A stretch of 64,000 nucleotides of DNA from an uncultured Lachnospiraceae bacterium (GCA_947564735.1 CANOEC010000009.1:50328-114327), one strand, 5' to 3'; positions 1 to 10,542 are shown, numbered from the stretch's first letter. Numbers and translations are program-made. Notes: a model not told the origin generated them from the sequence alone.

Positions 1-536
1 GGCAGAAAATTGATGGTCGTTCCCGTTTCTTTTGTTTTCCCTACCACCGGAAGCAGTCCTTTGTCAAGTTCCATCGTCGGGATGCCTCTCTCATAGTGGT
101 CTTCGTAGATAAACCCTCCTGTCTTCACCGTCACATGCATGTATGTAGATAATGCATTGACGACGGAAGAACCAACGCCATGCAGTCCGCCGCTCGTCTT
201 ATACGCCTCATTATCAAATTTGCCGCCTGCGTGAAGCGTCGTAAATACAAGCCGCTCCGCGCTCATACCTTTCTCATGCATTCCCACCGGAATTCCCCGT
301 CCGTTATCCGTTACAGTTGCCGAACCGTCCGCCTCCAGCGTTACCCGTATGGTAGAACAATATCCCGCAAGGTGCTCATCTACCGCATTGTCCACAATCT
401 CATATATCAGATGATTCAGTCCCTTGGTAGATACACTGCCAATATACATTCCCGGTCTTACACGAACCGCCTCTAGTCCTTCCAGCACCGTGATGCTGGA
501 CGCATCATAATTATTTGCCGCATTTATCTTCGCCAT
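1..536 (-). CDS. parE: Type II DNA topoisomerase B subunit (ParE/GyrB), N-terminal part
   Basis: ATP-binding subunit of a type IIA topoisomerase, which drives strand passage with ParC/GyrA. About 178 residues are visible and the frame stays open off the left edge, so the gene is partial. The GHKL ATPase motifs are clear: [13 protein letters not shown] carries the catalytic Glu and Mg-binding Asn, DNGRGIP follows, and then [15 protein letters not shown]. The RPGMYIG motif lies near residue 28. The start is ATG 534-536, preceded by GAGGTG seven bases upstream. The motif set fits both ParE and GyrB. The [22 protein letters not shown] spelling is closer to the clostridial ParE-like paralogue, so the symbol is a preference only. 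Confidence 0.9.
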   Translation of the reverse strand, partial: MAKINAANNYDASSITVLEGLEAVRVRPGMYIGSVSTKGLNHLIYEIVDNAVDEHLAGYCSTIRVTLEADGSATVTDNGRGIPVGMHEKGMSAERLVFTTLHAGGKFDNEAYKTSGGLHGVGSSVVNALSTYMHVTVKTGGFIYEDHYERGIPTMELDKGLLPVVGKTKETGTTINFL

Positions 537-616
537 TTATCTGCACCTCATATTTTCGATTATCGGGATTTTTTTTACGCAAAAAGAACATGATTCCAGA
601 ATTTCTCACGAATCAT

Positions 617-644
617 ATTTTATCATACATTTTGTACTTTGCAA
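617..644 (-). promoter_or_regulatory. Candidate sigma-A promoter of the topoisomerase gene
   Basis: On the minus strand, TTGCAA (639-644) and TAAAAT (617-622) are separated by 16 bases, about 80 bases upstream of the ATG at 536. The -10 box is good and the -35 box is moderate. Inferred from sequence only. Confidence 0.45.
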
Positions 645-668
645 AGCCAAATTACTACATATAGTATT

Positions 669-2870
669 TTAATATTCTGTATACTCTATCAACTCCGGCG
701 CAAGATAACGACTGACCAGTTCCTCCAAGCGCGCAGAATCAATCGGTTTCGATAGATAATCCACGAATCCGGCATTCAGATAGTCCTCTTTAACTCCCAC
801 AATCGCATTTGCCGTAAGTGCAATCACAACCGGCGGATTCTGCATATACTCCTCCATGCGGCGCATATTCTGTAATGTTTCCATTCCATCCATCTCCGGC
901 ATCATATGATCCAGAAAAATAATATCATAGTGTTTCTGTCTGACCTTATCCAGACATTCCTGACCGCTGAGCGCCGAGTCAAACTGAACTTTCAGACGCT
1001 TCAAAAGCCCCTTTACTACTGTAATATTGACACGGTTATCGTCAACTGCCAGTATGTTCGCCTGTGGGGCAACAAAGTGCTTTTGTATCACGGTATTTTG
1101 TACATCGGCGTCATCCGCCGCCTTCCTGTAATCTCCCAGCATTTCCGTTCCTGCTATCCGCTGCGGAATCACGAAGGAAAACGCACTTCCCCGTCCATAT
1201 TCACTCTCCACCGACAGCTCACCATGCATCATTTCAACCAGCCGCTTTGTAATACTTAACCCTAAACCAGTTCCCTCCACACTCCTGTTGCGCATCAGAT
1301 CGAGTCTTGTAAAGGGGTCAAAGAGCATATGCAGTTCCTCCTCCTTAATCCCAATCCCCGTATCAGACACGATTACCCGAAGCCAGACGGTCTCCTCTTT
1401 CCTATCTTCACATTTTACTTCCAACAATACCGTTCCTTCATGGGTGTACTTGACCGAATTAGTCAACAGGTTGACAATGCTCTGCTTTATCCGTTTCTCA
1501 TCCCCATAGAGTACCCTCGGAAGTTTCCTATCTGCGATAATTCTTAGGTTAAGATTTTTCTCCTCTGCTCTCATCGAAATCATATTTTCAATATCAACAA
1601 GCAGACTACCAAGATGATACTCGCTTTCCGTAATCTCCATTTTGCTTGATTCAATCTTGGACAAGTCAAGGATATCATTAATGATTGATAATAATGTCTT
1701 ACCTGCGCTCTGTATATGGAAAGCATACTCTCTGATCGTGTCGGATTTCTCCTCACGCAGAATCATTTCGTTCATACCAAGCACCGCATTGATTGGCGTT
1801 CTGATTTCATGGGACATTCGTGCAAGAAAGGAGCTTTTCGCCTCATTGGCGCGTTCTGCATCTTCCTTTAATTCTATCAACTGACGTGTATAAAGATACC
1901 TGTCTGTTATATCAAAGATACGGTATAATATGCCAGCTCTACGCTGATAATCATCAAATATTTCGCTTCTCTGCCATTCATAAAAGCGATCCCTTTTCAT
2001 AAAACCATCGGCATTTTTCTCCATAAATTCAAAAATCTGCTCTCTGACCTCTTCCTTATTATTCCAGTCAATATCTGAAAATATCTTACTGCTTTCCGCA
2101 TTAAAATAAATGACACTGCCAAGTTCATCCGTCACAAGAATTCCTTCTTTAATTTCATCGACAATCCGATCTTTAGCGCCTCCTACCGTATCAAACAAAC
2201 GATAACGGTACATTACAAACACAAGAAACAGCTCTGTAAGTATCATGGAGAACGGATAAGAATCATAATGTCCCCATATTCCTGCAAGACGCAGTATCCA
2301 GAATCCGATTGGAAGCAGGGACGCTCCAAAAATCAATAATAATTCCGGACGCTTCTCCCCCTTATGCTCCACTACAGTCTGTATCATTATCAAAGCAATC
2401 ACCACGCCCAGAACCGCCGTAGTAAAAGCCCACCAGTAATAAAAGATTCCGGGTTCATATATCCATAAGCACAGACCATTTTCCATTGTGTAATCAATGC
2501 TTTTATAATACAGCGTGTGATAGTCTATAGTGAACACGACAAACAAAATAAAAAGATGGTCAACCGTATAAAATCCCTTGACGATTTTCATCCACTTATC
2601 ATTCCGGTGATTGCTGTATAAACAGGCAAAATACAAGAAACTGAGCAATCCCATTGTAGTGCCGATATACTGCATTTTTACCGCAAGACGCGTCACATCC
2701 AAGCTTCTGCTTTGAAGTTCAAAAAAGTACCCTGCTACATCCATAAGGGTAAATAGTGCTCCGGCAAACAAAATTTTCTGTTGTTCTGAGGGCTTTGCCA
2801 CATAAATTAACGTAATCATAAGAAAACACACTATGATTCCCACGCCATGCAGTACCAACATTACATTCAT
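669..2870 (-). CDS. Hybrid sensor histidine kinase with 7TM sensor and receiver domain
   Basis: Membrane-bound hybrid two-component kinase, 733 residues. Residues about 1-225 hold seven hydrophobic segments resembling the 7TM histidine-kinase sensor region. A short PAS-like stretch follows (ILVTDELGSVIYFNAE). The HisKA H-box is SFLARMSHEIRTPINA, the phosphoacceptor His being in MSHEIRTP. The HATPase domain has N (LLTNSVKYTH), G1 (SDTGIGI) and G2 (GTGLGL) boxes. A C-terminal receiver domain carries the DD pair (ILAVDDNR), the phospho-acceptor Asp (IFLDHMMPEMDG) and a conserved Lys (LSKPID). There is no HPt domain, so phosphate must pass to a separate protein. AGAGG lies nine bases before the ATG. 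No cognate regulator is adjacent and the signal is unknown. Confidence 0.93.
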   Translation of the reverse strand: MNVMLVLHGVGIIVCFLMITLIYVAKPSEQQKILFAGALFTLMDVAGYFFELQSRSLDVTRLAVKMQYIGTTMGLLSFLYFACLYSNHRNDKWMKIVKGFYTVDHLFILFVVFTIDYHTLYYKSIDYTMENGLCLWIYEPGIFYYWWAFTTAVLGVVIALIMIQTVVEHKGEKRPELLLIFGASLLPIGFWILRLAGIWGHYDSYPFSMILTELFLVFVMYRYRLFDTVGGAKDRIVDEIKEGILVTDELGSVIYFNAESSKIFSDIDWNNKEEVREQIFEFMEKNADGFMKRDRFYEWQRSEIFDDYQRRAGILYRIFDITDRYLYTRQLIELKEDAERANEAKSSFLARMSHEIRTPINAVLGMNEMILREEKSDTIREYAFHIQSAGKTLLSIINDILDLSKIESSKMEITESEYHLGSLLVDIENMISMRAEEKNLNLRIIADRKLPRVLYGDEKRIKQSIVNLLTNSVKYTHEGTVLLEVKCEDRKEETVWLRVIVSDTGIGIKEEELHMLFDPFTRLDLMRNRSVEGTGLGLSITKRLVEMMHGELSVESEYGRGSAFSFVIPQRIAGTEMLGDYRKAADDADVQNTVIQKHFVAPQANILAVDDNRVNITVVKGLLKRLKVQFDSALSGQECLDKVRQKHYDIIFLDHMMPEMDGMETLQNMRRMEEYMQNPPVVIALTANAIVGVKEDYLNAGFVDYLSKPIDSARLEELVSRYLAPELIEYTEY

Positions 2871-2895
2871 TGTAAGACCTCTTTCATCTCTGTTC

Positions 2896-2971
2896 TATAA
2901 TAGGAAATTCCTCCAAAGCGTGGAAGAATGCTCTGCATTCTTCCCAAGATAATCGCGAAGCGATTTTCTTG
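2896..2971. repeat. Dispersed stem-loop repeat, element B copy 1 (76 bp)
   Basis: This 76-bp stretch is identical to 42932-43007. It contains a perfect 10-bp hairpin (GGAAGAATGC, loop tct, GCATTCTTCC) and a second hairpin AATCGC-GAA-GCGATT with outer arms CAAGA and TCTTG. It sits between the histidine kinase start and the stop of the unknown gene at 2974. It has no coding potential. It looks like a small mobile or REP/MITE-like palindromic element. Confidence 0.85.
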
Positions 2972-2973
2972 TC

Positions 2974-3729
2974 TCATCTGTAGGCTTCTGTCATCTCATA
3001 CAGATACTCCCTGCCACGCTTGCCGTTGCGCTCAAGAATCCCCATATGCACAAGAAGCGGCAGTATCACACCTGCCAGATCCCTGTGAATCCCTGCTGTC
3101 TGTGCAAACTCCTTGGTTGTAAACGGCTCTGCAAGCTCATAGGGCACAAATTGTATAAAATCTTCTGTCCGTTCAATCAACACCTCATCAAAAAGCGTAA
3201 GAGGCATTCTGTCATAGCGGCTGGAACCGCGTTTCTTATTCTTACTCCATCCGTTTAACAGACGGTATTCATCCATATCCACTAATGGAAATGCAAAGGA
3301 CAGATTCGGATGTCCTAAATATTGTTTGATTTTATACAATTCCGGAAAGGCATGGTACGCCGTGCCGGTTATCGGAGATTTATGTTTCTTTGATAATTCC
3401 CCCGACTCCTCATCCATCCAGATGACCCATTTATGATGCGGGATAGGCAGCACCACTGTGACCGGGTATGACGGTAAAAAAACCGCTAATTTTGGCCGCA
3501 GCTTGTTAAAATTACCGTTCTGTATCTCTATGATACGCTCCCCGGTATAAATATCAGCAATGTATCCCTCAATCGGCACTTCGTGATAATCTTCATCCGG
3601 TTCATAATACAGCTTCATTACCGCATGAACGGTCTTTTCCCGGAGCGTCCCAAAACCATGCGGATCATTCTGTTTTAAAAGAACTTTCAGTTTTGCCTGC
3701 TCAAAGGCATCTTTATCCATACATCTCAA
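2974..3729 (-). CDS. Conserved hypothetical protein, possible nuclease-like fold
   Basis: I do not recognise a named family in this 251-residue soluble protein. Residues about 50-75 read EGYIADIYTGERIIEIQNGNF, an Asp followed by Glu-x-Gln spaced as in the core of PD-(D/E)XK-type folds. The catalytic Lys is not obvious, so nuclease activity is speculative. The C-terminus (FTTKEFAQTAGIHRDLAGVILPLLVHMGILERNGKRGREYLY) looks like a winged helix. The start is TTG 3729, because GAGGG lies seven bases upstream of it. The ATG three codons later (3720) has no better site. It is divergent from the GGDEF gene and separated from the kinase by repeat B. Confidence 0.7.
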   Translation of the reverse strand: MRCMDKDAFEQAKLKVLLKQNDPHGFGTLREKTVHAVMKLYYEPDEDYHEVPIEGYIADIYTGERIIEIQNGNFNKLRPKLAVFLPSYPVTVVLPIPHHKWVIWMDEESGELSKKHKSPITGTAYHAFPELYKIKQYLGHPNLSFAFPLVDMDEYRLLNGWSKNKKRGSSRYDRMPLTLFDEVLIERTEDFIQFVPYELAEPFTTKEFAQTAGIHRDLAGVILPLLVHMGILERNGKRGREYLYEMTEAYR

Positions 3730-3805
3730 AATGCATCCCTCAACAATCTGCGTAAGATAACCTTAATTATCCATCCGCCGGATTCGTTTAAAATATGTGA
3801 AAAGA

Positions 3806-3834
3806 TTTACTTTTATATGCTTATATTATATAAT
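3806..3834 (+). promoter_or_regulatory. Promoter of the diguanylate cyclase gene
   Basis: TTTACT (3806-3811), a 17-base spacer and a consensus TATAAT (3829-3834) lie 62 bases before the ATG at 3897, in a strongly AT-rich divergent intergenic region. Confidence 0.6.
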
Positions 3835-3896
3835 AATATAGAATATTAAGCTATTTGCATCTTACAGGAAAGAAAATCATTGATAGGATAACTACC

Positions 3897-4982
3897 ATGA
3901 AACACGATACCACATATATCAAAAAAATACTGACGGGCAAAGCCCGCATCACAGATAAACAAAAGTTCAGCTGTATTATTTTTTCAGTGGCTTTTGTCCA
4001 TCTTTTTTTGTCCATCACCTTTGGATACTTTAAAGTTGTTCCGCTGTTTATTTTTAACGTCATCAGTATGCTTACCTATCTGTCCTGCACACAGCTCATC
4101 CGCCGGGAACACTTCTGGTCCGTATACTGTATCACATATTTTGAAATTATTCTGCACTCTTTTGTTACAACCATCTGTATCGGCTGGAAATTCGGCTTCG
4201 CCCAATATATTATTGCACTGATTCCCGTAGGATTCTATATCTGTTATACCATGAACACCGGACATCGTAAAATAGTGATTGCCACCGCTTCTGCTCTCGT
4301 TGCCACGGCGTCTTTTTTAAGCTGCAAAGTACTGTCGTTTTTCACTACGCCGGCATATGAGCATCGGATTCATACTTGGGAGTTAAGATTATACATCTTT
4401 AATTCAATATGTACCTTTTTGTTCCTGATTGTATTTTCACTGATTTTTATCTCTGAAATAAGGCTGTCCAATGCGCAGCTGCGTCACCAGAATGAGATAC
4501 TGGACAAACTTGCAAGCACCGATCCGCTGACTGGTCTGTATAACCGCAGAAGCATGGAAGTATTTTTGAATCAGGCGCTGAAGTCTGAATCCGGTTTCTC
4601 TCTGATTATGTGTGATATTGACAATTTCAAGCATATAAACGATACTTACGGACATGATTTCGGTGATGTTGTACTGAAAGAAATCTCACACATCACCATA
4701 AAGCAAGTCGGTTCCAATGGCTATGTCTGCCGCTGGGGTGGTGAGGAAATCTTAATCCTTGTCAGCAGCTCTGCTAAGGAAACCGCCGGACGTATCGCCG
4801 AGAATATCCGCCGCAACGTCGCCAACCATGTCTTTGAGTTGAATAATAAATGGATTCACTGCACCCTGACCCTCGGCATTTCCGCATACAAAGATGGAGA
4901 TACCGCCGAAGAAACAATAACCAATGCCGATTACAATCTCTATCAAGGAAAACGAAGCGGAAAAAACAAAGTTGTCGCGTAA
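3897..4982 (+). CDS. Membrane diguanylate cyclase (GGDEF domain)
   Basis: Makes cyclic di-GMP from two GTP at the membrane. The N-terminal half (about 190 residues) has six or so hydrophobic segments in an MASE-like sensor arrangement, followed by a short helix and a GGDEF domain: ASTDPLTGLYNRRSM, CDIDNFKHINDTYGHDFGD and the active-site loop GGEEI. Glu at the third position is compatible with activity. The RxxD product-inhibition site expected five residues before GGEEI is absent (SNGY instead). I chose ATG 3897 because AGGA lies eight bases upstream. A TTG at 3855 is also in frame but lacks a ribosome site. It is a single gene on plus with its own promoter, convergent with 5009-5818. Confidence 0.9.
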   Translation: MKHDTTYIKKILTGKARITDKQKFSCIIFSVAFVHLFLSITFGYFKVVPLFIFNVISMLTYLSCTQLIRREHFWSVYCITYFEIILHSFVTTICIGWKFGFAQYIIALIPVGFYICYTMNTGHRKIVIATASALVATASFLSCKVLSFFTTPAYEHRIHTWELRLYIFNSICTFLFLIVFSLIFISEIRLSNAQLRHQNEILDKLASTDPLTGLYNRRSMEVFLNQALKSESGFSLIMCDIDNFKHINDTYGHDFGDVVLKEISHITIKQVGSNGYVCRWGGEEILILVSSSAKETAGRIAENIRRNVANHVFELNNKWIHCTLTLGISAYKDGDTAEETITNADYNLYQGKRSGKNKVVA

Positions 4983-5008
4983 TACATTTCTTAACACAAA
5001 ACATATGG

Positions 5009-5818
5009 CTATAATTTCTTGACGTTTCTATCTCCGTGCAGGATACGCTCCTGATCGGATGCGCTGAGCGGTATAATCCTGCCGGTTCTGTCATAATATG
5101 TCAAAAGCGTTGAGTTCTTCGCCATCGTTTTTTGACCATTCTGTGTAACAAGATTCATCACCTGTTCCAGATTCCCCGTTCGTAAATACTGCCGTATTTC
5201 TTTATCCTGCTCTGCACGGCGCTGCATCTGCTGTCTTGCGGCATCCTCCGGATTCCTGAGACTTTCCAACCGGTTCAATGTAAGATATTCTTCAGTCAGC
5301 CTCTCCGGCGCTCTCGCATCATCACCCGTCTCTTCAACAGTTACCGGCGTTTGCTCCTGCCTCGCATCAGCATCCCCTGCCCCGACGGGATTCTGCATTC
5401 CATCATCGTTTTCCACAGATTCGACATCCTGTTTTGAAGTGTCATCATTCCATATTTTATAGAAAACATCTTTCACTGCCTGCACAAATGCAGTCACCCA
5501 CGAACGGAACACATCAAAAATTCCCGCACCCGTCTCCTGCGCCTGTATTTTACTCTTTTCTGTCAGGGAAGCCGGGGCGTTGCCGGATAACTCCAGCCTG
5601 ACACCGCTTTGCAGCATTGTGCGCCCTTTGCCGATACCGGCTGCAGTTATCTCTTTGCCTTCCCCGGTCTTTTCTTTCTTATCCTTATCCTCTTCTTCCC
5701 CCTGCGCACGCTGATAATTCAGGCTGAACTTTTCGCCGTTTCCCATCTTATCCGCCGCATCGGGCATTTTCAGTTTTGAATAATCATAATAATCATTTCC
5801 GTTTACTTTATTGACCAT
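5009..5818 (-). CDS. Hypothetical protein, charged and partly disordered
   Basis: Unrecognised 269-residue protein. The N-terminus is tyrosine/lysine rich (DYYDYSKLKMPDAADKMG). A highly charged linker (EEEDKDKKEK) and a short amphipathic segment (DVFRSWVTAFVQAVKDVFYKIW, about 102-123) follow, then an acidic low-complexity stretch. The C-terminal 70 residues, with ARQQMQRRAEQDKEIRQYLRTGNLEQVMNLV and LLTYYDRTGRIIPLS, look folded and may be the conserved part. There is no signal peptide. It starts 13 bases after the leuD stop, so it is probably the last gene of the ilv-leu operon. No function can be assigned. Confidence 0.7.
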   Translation of the reverse strand: MVNKVNGNDYYDYSKLKMPDAADKMGNGEKFSLNYQRAQGEEEDKDKKEKTGEGKEITAAGIGKGRTMLQSGVRLELSGNAPASLTEKSKIQAQETGAGIFDVFRSWVTAFVQAVKDVFYKIWNDDTSKQDVESVENDDGMQNPVGAGDADARQEQTPVTVEETGDDARAPERLTEEYLTLNRLESLRNPEDAARQQMQRRAEQDKEIRQYLRTGNLEQVMNLVTQNGQKTMAKNSTLLTYYDRTGRIIPLSASDQERILHGDRNVKKL

Positions 5819-5831
5819 ACCGCCTCAAATA

Positions 5832-6320
5832 TTACTTCTGGTTAATATAATTTACAAGACCTTCCGCCGCGATAATTTTCTGCATAAATTCCGGAAAAGC
5901 CTGCCCTGTATACGTTGTATTCTTCGTCACATCGGTGATCACGCCCGTATCAAAGTTAACTTCCACAACATCACCTTCTTCTATCTCCTGCGCCGCCTTC
6001 GGGCACTCGATAATCGGAAGTCCGATATTGATTGCGTTGCGATAAAAAATCCTAGCGAACGTCTCGGCGATTACGCAGCTCACCCCCGCCGCCTTAATGG
6101 CAATCGGAGCATGTTCTCTGGAGGAACCGCATCCAAAATTCTTTGCCGCCACAATAATATCACCTTTGTTCACTCTGTGTATAAACTCCTTATCAATATC
6201 CTCCATACAGTGTGTCGCCAGTTCTGCAGGGTCTGATGAATTTAAGTAACGCGCCGGAATAATCACATCCGTATCTACATTATCTCCATATTTAAAAACA
6301 ATTCCCTTTGCTGATTGCAT
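5832..6320 (-). CDS. leuD: 3-isopropylmalate dehydratase small subunit
   Basis: Small (swivel-domain) subunit of isopropylmalate isomerase, which converts 2- to 3-isopropylmalate in leucine synthesis with LeuC. It has 162 residues, a normal length for the clostridial/archaeal-type small subunit. Visible motifs are [15 protein letters not shown] near the N-terminus and the substrate-binding [11 protein letters not shown] loop. AGGAGG lies before the ATG. It lies 18 bases downstream of leuC. Confidence 0.96.
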   Translation of the reverse strand: MQSAKGIVFKYGDNVDTDVIIPARYLNSSDPAELATHCMEDIDKEFIHRVNKGDIIVAAKNFGCGSSREHAPIAIKAAGVSCVIAETFARIFYRNAINIGLPIIECPKAAQEIEEGDVVEVNFDTGVITDVTKNTTYTGQAFPEFMQKIIAAEGLVNYINQK

Positions 6321-6338
6321 GATATATCCTCCTATCTT

Positions 6339-7607
6339 TTATGATACAAGCTGACATGGGCAGGAAATCTTCCCTGTTACTGCACTCGCCGCCGCCACTG
6401 CCGGACTGGCAAGATATATTTCCGAATTTACATGTCCCATACGCCCTACAAAATTACGGTTTGTCGTGGACACGCACCTTTCCCCTTCTGCAAGAATACC
6501 CATATAGCCGCCAAGACAAGGTCCGCAGGTAGGTGTGCTGACAATCGCACCCGCTTCAATAAACGTCTTTAACAGTCCCTCTTCCATTGCCTGCAGATAG
6601 ATTGCCTGTGTTGCCGGAATGACAATACATCTCATTCCTTCCGCCACATGTCTTCCCTCCAATACTTTTGCTGCCGTCCTAAGGTCATCCAGTCTGCCGT
6701 TTGTACAGGAGCCAATCACGACCTGATCGATTTTGATATCCTCTTTAATTTCATCAATGGTTTTTGTATTCTCCGGCAGATGCGGGAACGCCACCGTTGG
6801 TCTTAAGCTTGCCAGATCGATGGTATATTCCTCATCGTACACGGCATCTTCATCCGCCTCGTAAATCTGATACGCCCGTGTGGAATGCTCTTTCATATAT
6901 GCCACTGCCAAATCGTCTACCGGGAAAATACCGTTCTTGCCGCCCGCCTCAATCGCCATATTTGCTATCGTAAAGCGGTCGTCCATAGACAGATTCTGAA
7001 TACCGTCCCCCACAAACTCCATCGACTTGTACAAGGCGCCATCTACGCCAATCATACCGATAATATGCAAAATTACATCCTTACCGCTCACCCACTCTGC
7101 CGGTTTCCCCGTCAGGTTAAATCTGATTGCGGAAGGAACCTTAAACCATGCCTTGCCGGTTGCCATTCCAGCAGCCATGTCCGTGCTTCCCACACCTGTG
7201 GAAAATGCCCCCAGCGCACCATAAGTACATGTATGGGAATCTGCGCCGATAATCACGTCACCGGCTACCGTGAGTCCTTTTTCCGGTAAGAGCGCATGTT
7301 CAATTCCCATCTGTCCTACCTCGAAATAATTGGTAATTTCATTACGGCGGGCAAACTCACGCACACATTTGCAGTGCTCTGCCGATTTAATATCTTTATT
7401 CGGCACAAAATGATCCGGAACCAGCGCAATTTTATCCTTATCAAATACGCCATCCACTTTCATTTTTTCCATTTCCTTGATTGCAACCGGACTCGTAATA
7501 TCATTTCCCAATACCAAATCCAAATCCGCCTCAATCAACTGACCGGCTTCCACATAGTCAAGACCGGCATGTGCCGCCAGAATTTTCTGTGTCATTGTCA
7601 TTCCCAT
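6339..7607 (-). CDS. leuC: 3-isopropylmalate dehydratase large subunit
   Basis: Catalytic [4Fe-4S] subunit of isopropylmalate isomerase, 422 residues, of the shorter aconitase-family type. The cluster ligands are in GSCTNGR and [36 protein letters not shown] is also typical of the family. GGAGG lies seven bases before the ATG. It sits between the TetR gene (83-base gap holding a stable hairpin) and leuD. leuA, leuB and ilvD are not in this window. Confidence 0.96.
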   Translation of the reverse strand: MGMTMTQKILAAHAGLDYVEAGQLIEADLDLVLGNDITSPVAIKEMEKMKVDGVFDKDKIALVPDHFVPNKDIKSAEHCKCVREFARRNEITNYFEVGQMGIEHALLPEKGLTVAGDVIIGADSHTCTYGALGAFSTGVGSTDMAAGMATGKAWFKVPSAIRFNLTGKPAEWVSGKDVILHIIGMIGVDGALYKSMEFVGDGIQNLSMDDRFTIANMAIEAGGKNGIFPVDDLAVAYMKEHSTRAYQIYEADEDAVYDEEYTIDLASLRPTVAFPHLPENTKTIDEIKEDIKIDQVVIGSCTNGRLDDLRTAAKVLEGRHVAEGMRCIVIPATQAIYLQAMEEGLLKTFIEAGAIVSTPTCGPCLGGYMGILAEGERCVSTTNRNFVGRMGHVNSEIYLASPAVAAASAVTGKISCPCQLVS

Positions 7608-7653
7608 ATATATTCCTCCTTTATGACGCTGCCATCCTATCTTCTACAAGCAA

Positions 7654-7686
7654 CAGGGTCTGTCCCAAAAATCCGGACAAACCCTG
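7654..7686 (-). promoter_or_regulatory. Stable RNA hairpin between tetR and leuC
   Basis: On the minus-strand transcript, CAGGGUUUGUCC pairs with GGACAGACCCUG around a nine-base loop: 12 pairs including one G-U. It lies immediately after the TetR stop and about 47 bases before the leuC start. No long U-tract follows, so it could be a partial terminator, an attenuator or an mRNA-stabilising hairpin. Confidence 0.55.
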
Positions 7687-7690
7687 CCAA

Positions 7691-8254
7691 TCACTTCATT
7701 TCAACGATTACCTCGTCCATGGAATGCGTCGTAATATATTCAAAAAGCTCCGCCATCTGTTCCGGTGCGATACTCATATCCAGCTTTATCCACTGTATCA
7801 CAAGAAACGCAACGGACTGGGCATAATACTCCGCCATCAGGCTCGTTGTCAATCCTCTCTTCGCCAATTTCTTTTCACTGGTCTGTTCATTGATAAAAGT
7901 GTACAATATTTCTTTAATAAACTGCCTTGCAATATTCTCACAGGAATGCTGTCCTTCCAGTCTGACAACTTTTTTATAAAATTTCTTATTCTCCTGCAGC
8001 CTTTCAAAAATCCGAAGCAGGCTCTCTTTAATCTGTCCTTTCATCATCAAAGGAATAATCGGTTCCAGAATCTCTCGGTGAATCACCCATTCCAGCAGTT
8101 CATACTTATCTCTGAAATGATTATAAAAGGTCGGACGTATCACTCCCGCACCGTCAGTAATTTCTTTGATTGTAATCTTATCAATCGGCATCTTGAGCGC
8201 GAGCGCCTTAAAGCTCTCAGCCAGCATCTCATCTATATTGGTTTTGGATTGCAT
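7691..8254 (-). CDS. TetR-family transcriptional regulator
   Basis: DNA-binding repressor of 187 residues. The N-terminal helix-turn-helix reads PIDKITIKEITDGAGVIRPTFYNHFRDKYELLEWV, typical of TetR/AcrR proteins. The C-terminal half resembles the TetR_C domain of DhaS-like regulators, and the ligand is unknown. GGAGT precedes the ATG. It lies 12 bases after the ilvC stop and upstream of leuC, which suggests co-transcription with the branched-chain genes. Whether it regulates them is inference. No obvious operator was found in the operon gaps. Confidence 0.88.
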   Translation of the reverse strand: MQSKTNIDEMLAESFKALALKMPIDKITIKEITDGAGVIRPTFYNHFRDKYELLEWVIHREILEPIIPLMMKGQIKESLLRIFERLQENKKFYKKVVRLEGQHSCENIARQFIKEILYTFINEQTSEKKLAKRGLTTSLMAEYYAQSVAFLVIQWIKLDMSIAPEQMAELFEYITTHSMDEVIVEMK

Positions 8255-8266
8255 AACGACTCCATA

Positions 8267-9358
<1,092 letters not shown>

Positions 9359-9437
9359 TCATTACCGTTACCATTTCCAGACATGAGAAAGCAGCCTGCA
9401 GACATCACTCTTCGTTGCCTCTGCAAAGCTTCACGTC

Positions 9438-9938
9438 TTATTCAAGATACGTGACATTCTCAATGCCCCGCCCAAGACCTGCAATACCCGTTCTGGCAAG
9501 CTCCAGTATCTCATAACCGTCCAGCATTCTGATGAACGCCTCAATTTTATCCTGATCACCGGTAAGTTCAATCATCAAGCTCTCCGGTGTTACATCTATG
9601 ACGTTGGCACGGAACAGATTTGCAACCGCAATAACGTCCTGCCGCTGTGCCATGGAAACTCTGACCTTAATCATGGCAAGTTCCCGATACACGCTTTCCC
9701 CCGGACGAAGCTCCTTTAAGTCCCTGACGTCAATCAGCTTTGCCACCTGCTTCTCTATCTGATCCAGAATCTCATCGTCTCCCGAAGTCACAATGGTAAT
9801 TCGTGTAAATCTCGGGTCGGCAGTCACACCTGCCGTAATACTGTCAATATTGTAGCCGCGTCTGGAAAAAAGTCCCGCAATACGACTCAATACACCCGAT
9901 GTATTATCTACTAATAACTGCAATACTTTCTTCTGCAT
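9438..9938 (-). CDS. ilvN: Acetolactate synthase small (regulatory) subunit
   Basis: Regulatory subunit that activates the ALS catalytic subunit and confers valine feedback. It has 166 residues. The ACT domain (LQLLVDNTSGVLSRIAGLFSRRGYNIDSITAG) is followed by the ALS_ss C-terminal domain ending GLGRGIENVTYLE. ATG 9938 is chosen because conservation begins at MQKKVLQL and AAAGG precedes it. Upstream residues of the open frame look non-coding. It lies directly downstream of a second small-subunit paralogue (10054-10542). Confidence 0.93.
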   Translation of the reverse strand: MQKKVLQLLVDNTSGVLSRIAGLFSRRGYNIDSITAGVTADPRFTRITIVTSGDDEILDQIEKQVAKLIDVRDLKELRPGESVYRELAMIKVRVSMAQRQDVIAVANLFRANVIDVTPESLMIELTGDQDKIEAFIRMLDGYEILELARTGIAGLGRGIENVTYLE

Positions 9939-10053
9939 ATGACAACCTTTCTGCATCCGGCGCTTTCCGCACCACACACCGACAATTATTGTATCAATTC
10001 AACTAACAAAAGTCAACCTCACCTGTCGTTATCCGGCATATCAAAAAACAGTT

Positions 10054-10542
10054 CTAAACGTCTGTCTCCATGCATTTTTGTAACGCGAGTGTTCCTGTCC
10101 TCGCGACTTCCACGATACTAATCGACTGCATCATACCGATAAAAAGCTGTATTTTTTCCGGCACATCGCATATCTGGATAATCATCGTTTTCTTCGACAT
10201 ATCTACGATTTGCGCCTTCATGATCTCGCAAGTTTCCATGATATCTCTTCTGTTTCCTTTGTTATACTTCACTTTCATTAGCATCAATTCTCTGCTGATG
10301 CTGGCTGTCTCGTCAAATGTCTTCACCTTGATAACATCCAGCTTCTTATTGAGCTGTTTCTCAATCTGCTCTATGGTACGCTCATCTCCGCTGCTGACAA
10401 TCGTCATACAGGAGGTCGCCGCATCGTCCGTCTCCCCCACTGCAAGGCTGTCTATATTAAAGCATCTTCTGGAGAAAAGCCCCGCAACCTTACACAGCAC
10501 ACCAGATCTGTTTTCCACCAAAACCGAATATATCCTTTTCAT
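10054..10542 (-). CDS. Second acetolactate synthase small-subunit paralogue
   Basis: 162-residue homologue of IlvN. The N-terminus MKRIYSVLVENRSGVLCKVAGLFSRRCFNIDSLAVGE is a clear ACT domain, and the C-terminal part (EVARTGTLALQKC) matches the ALS_ss family but is more divergent than the neighbouring copy. GGGG lies six bases before the ATG. It is in tandem with ilvN in the same operon, 122 bases after ilvB. Either it pairs with IlvB under a different effector or it is an evolving duplicate. Which small subunit binds IlvB cannot be told from sequence. Confidence 0.85.
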   Translation of the reverse strand: MKRIYSVLVENRSGVLCKVAGLFSRRCFNIDSLAVGETDDAATSCMTIVSSGDERTIEQIEKQLNKKLDVIKVKTFDETASISRELMLMKVKYNKGNRRDIMETCEIMKAQIVDMSKKTMIIQICDVPEKIQLFIGMMQSISIVEVARTGTLALQKCMETDV

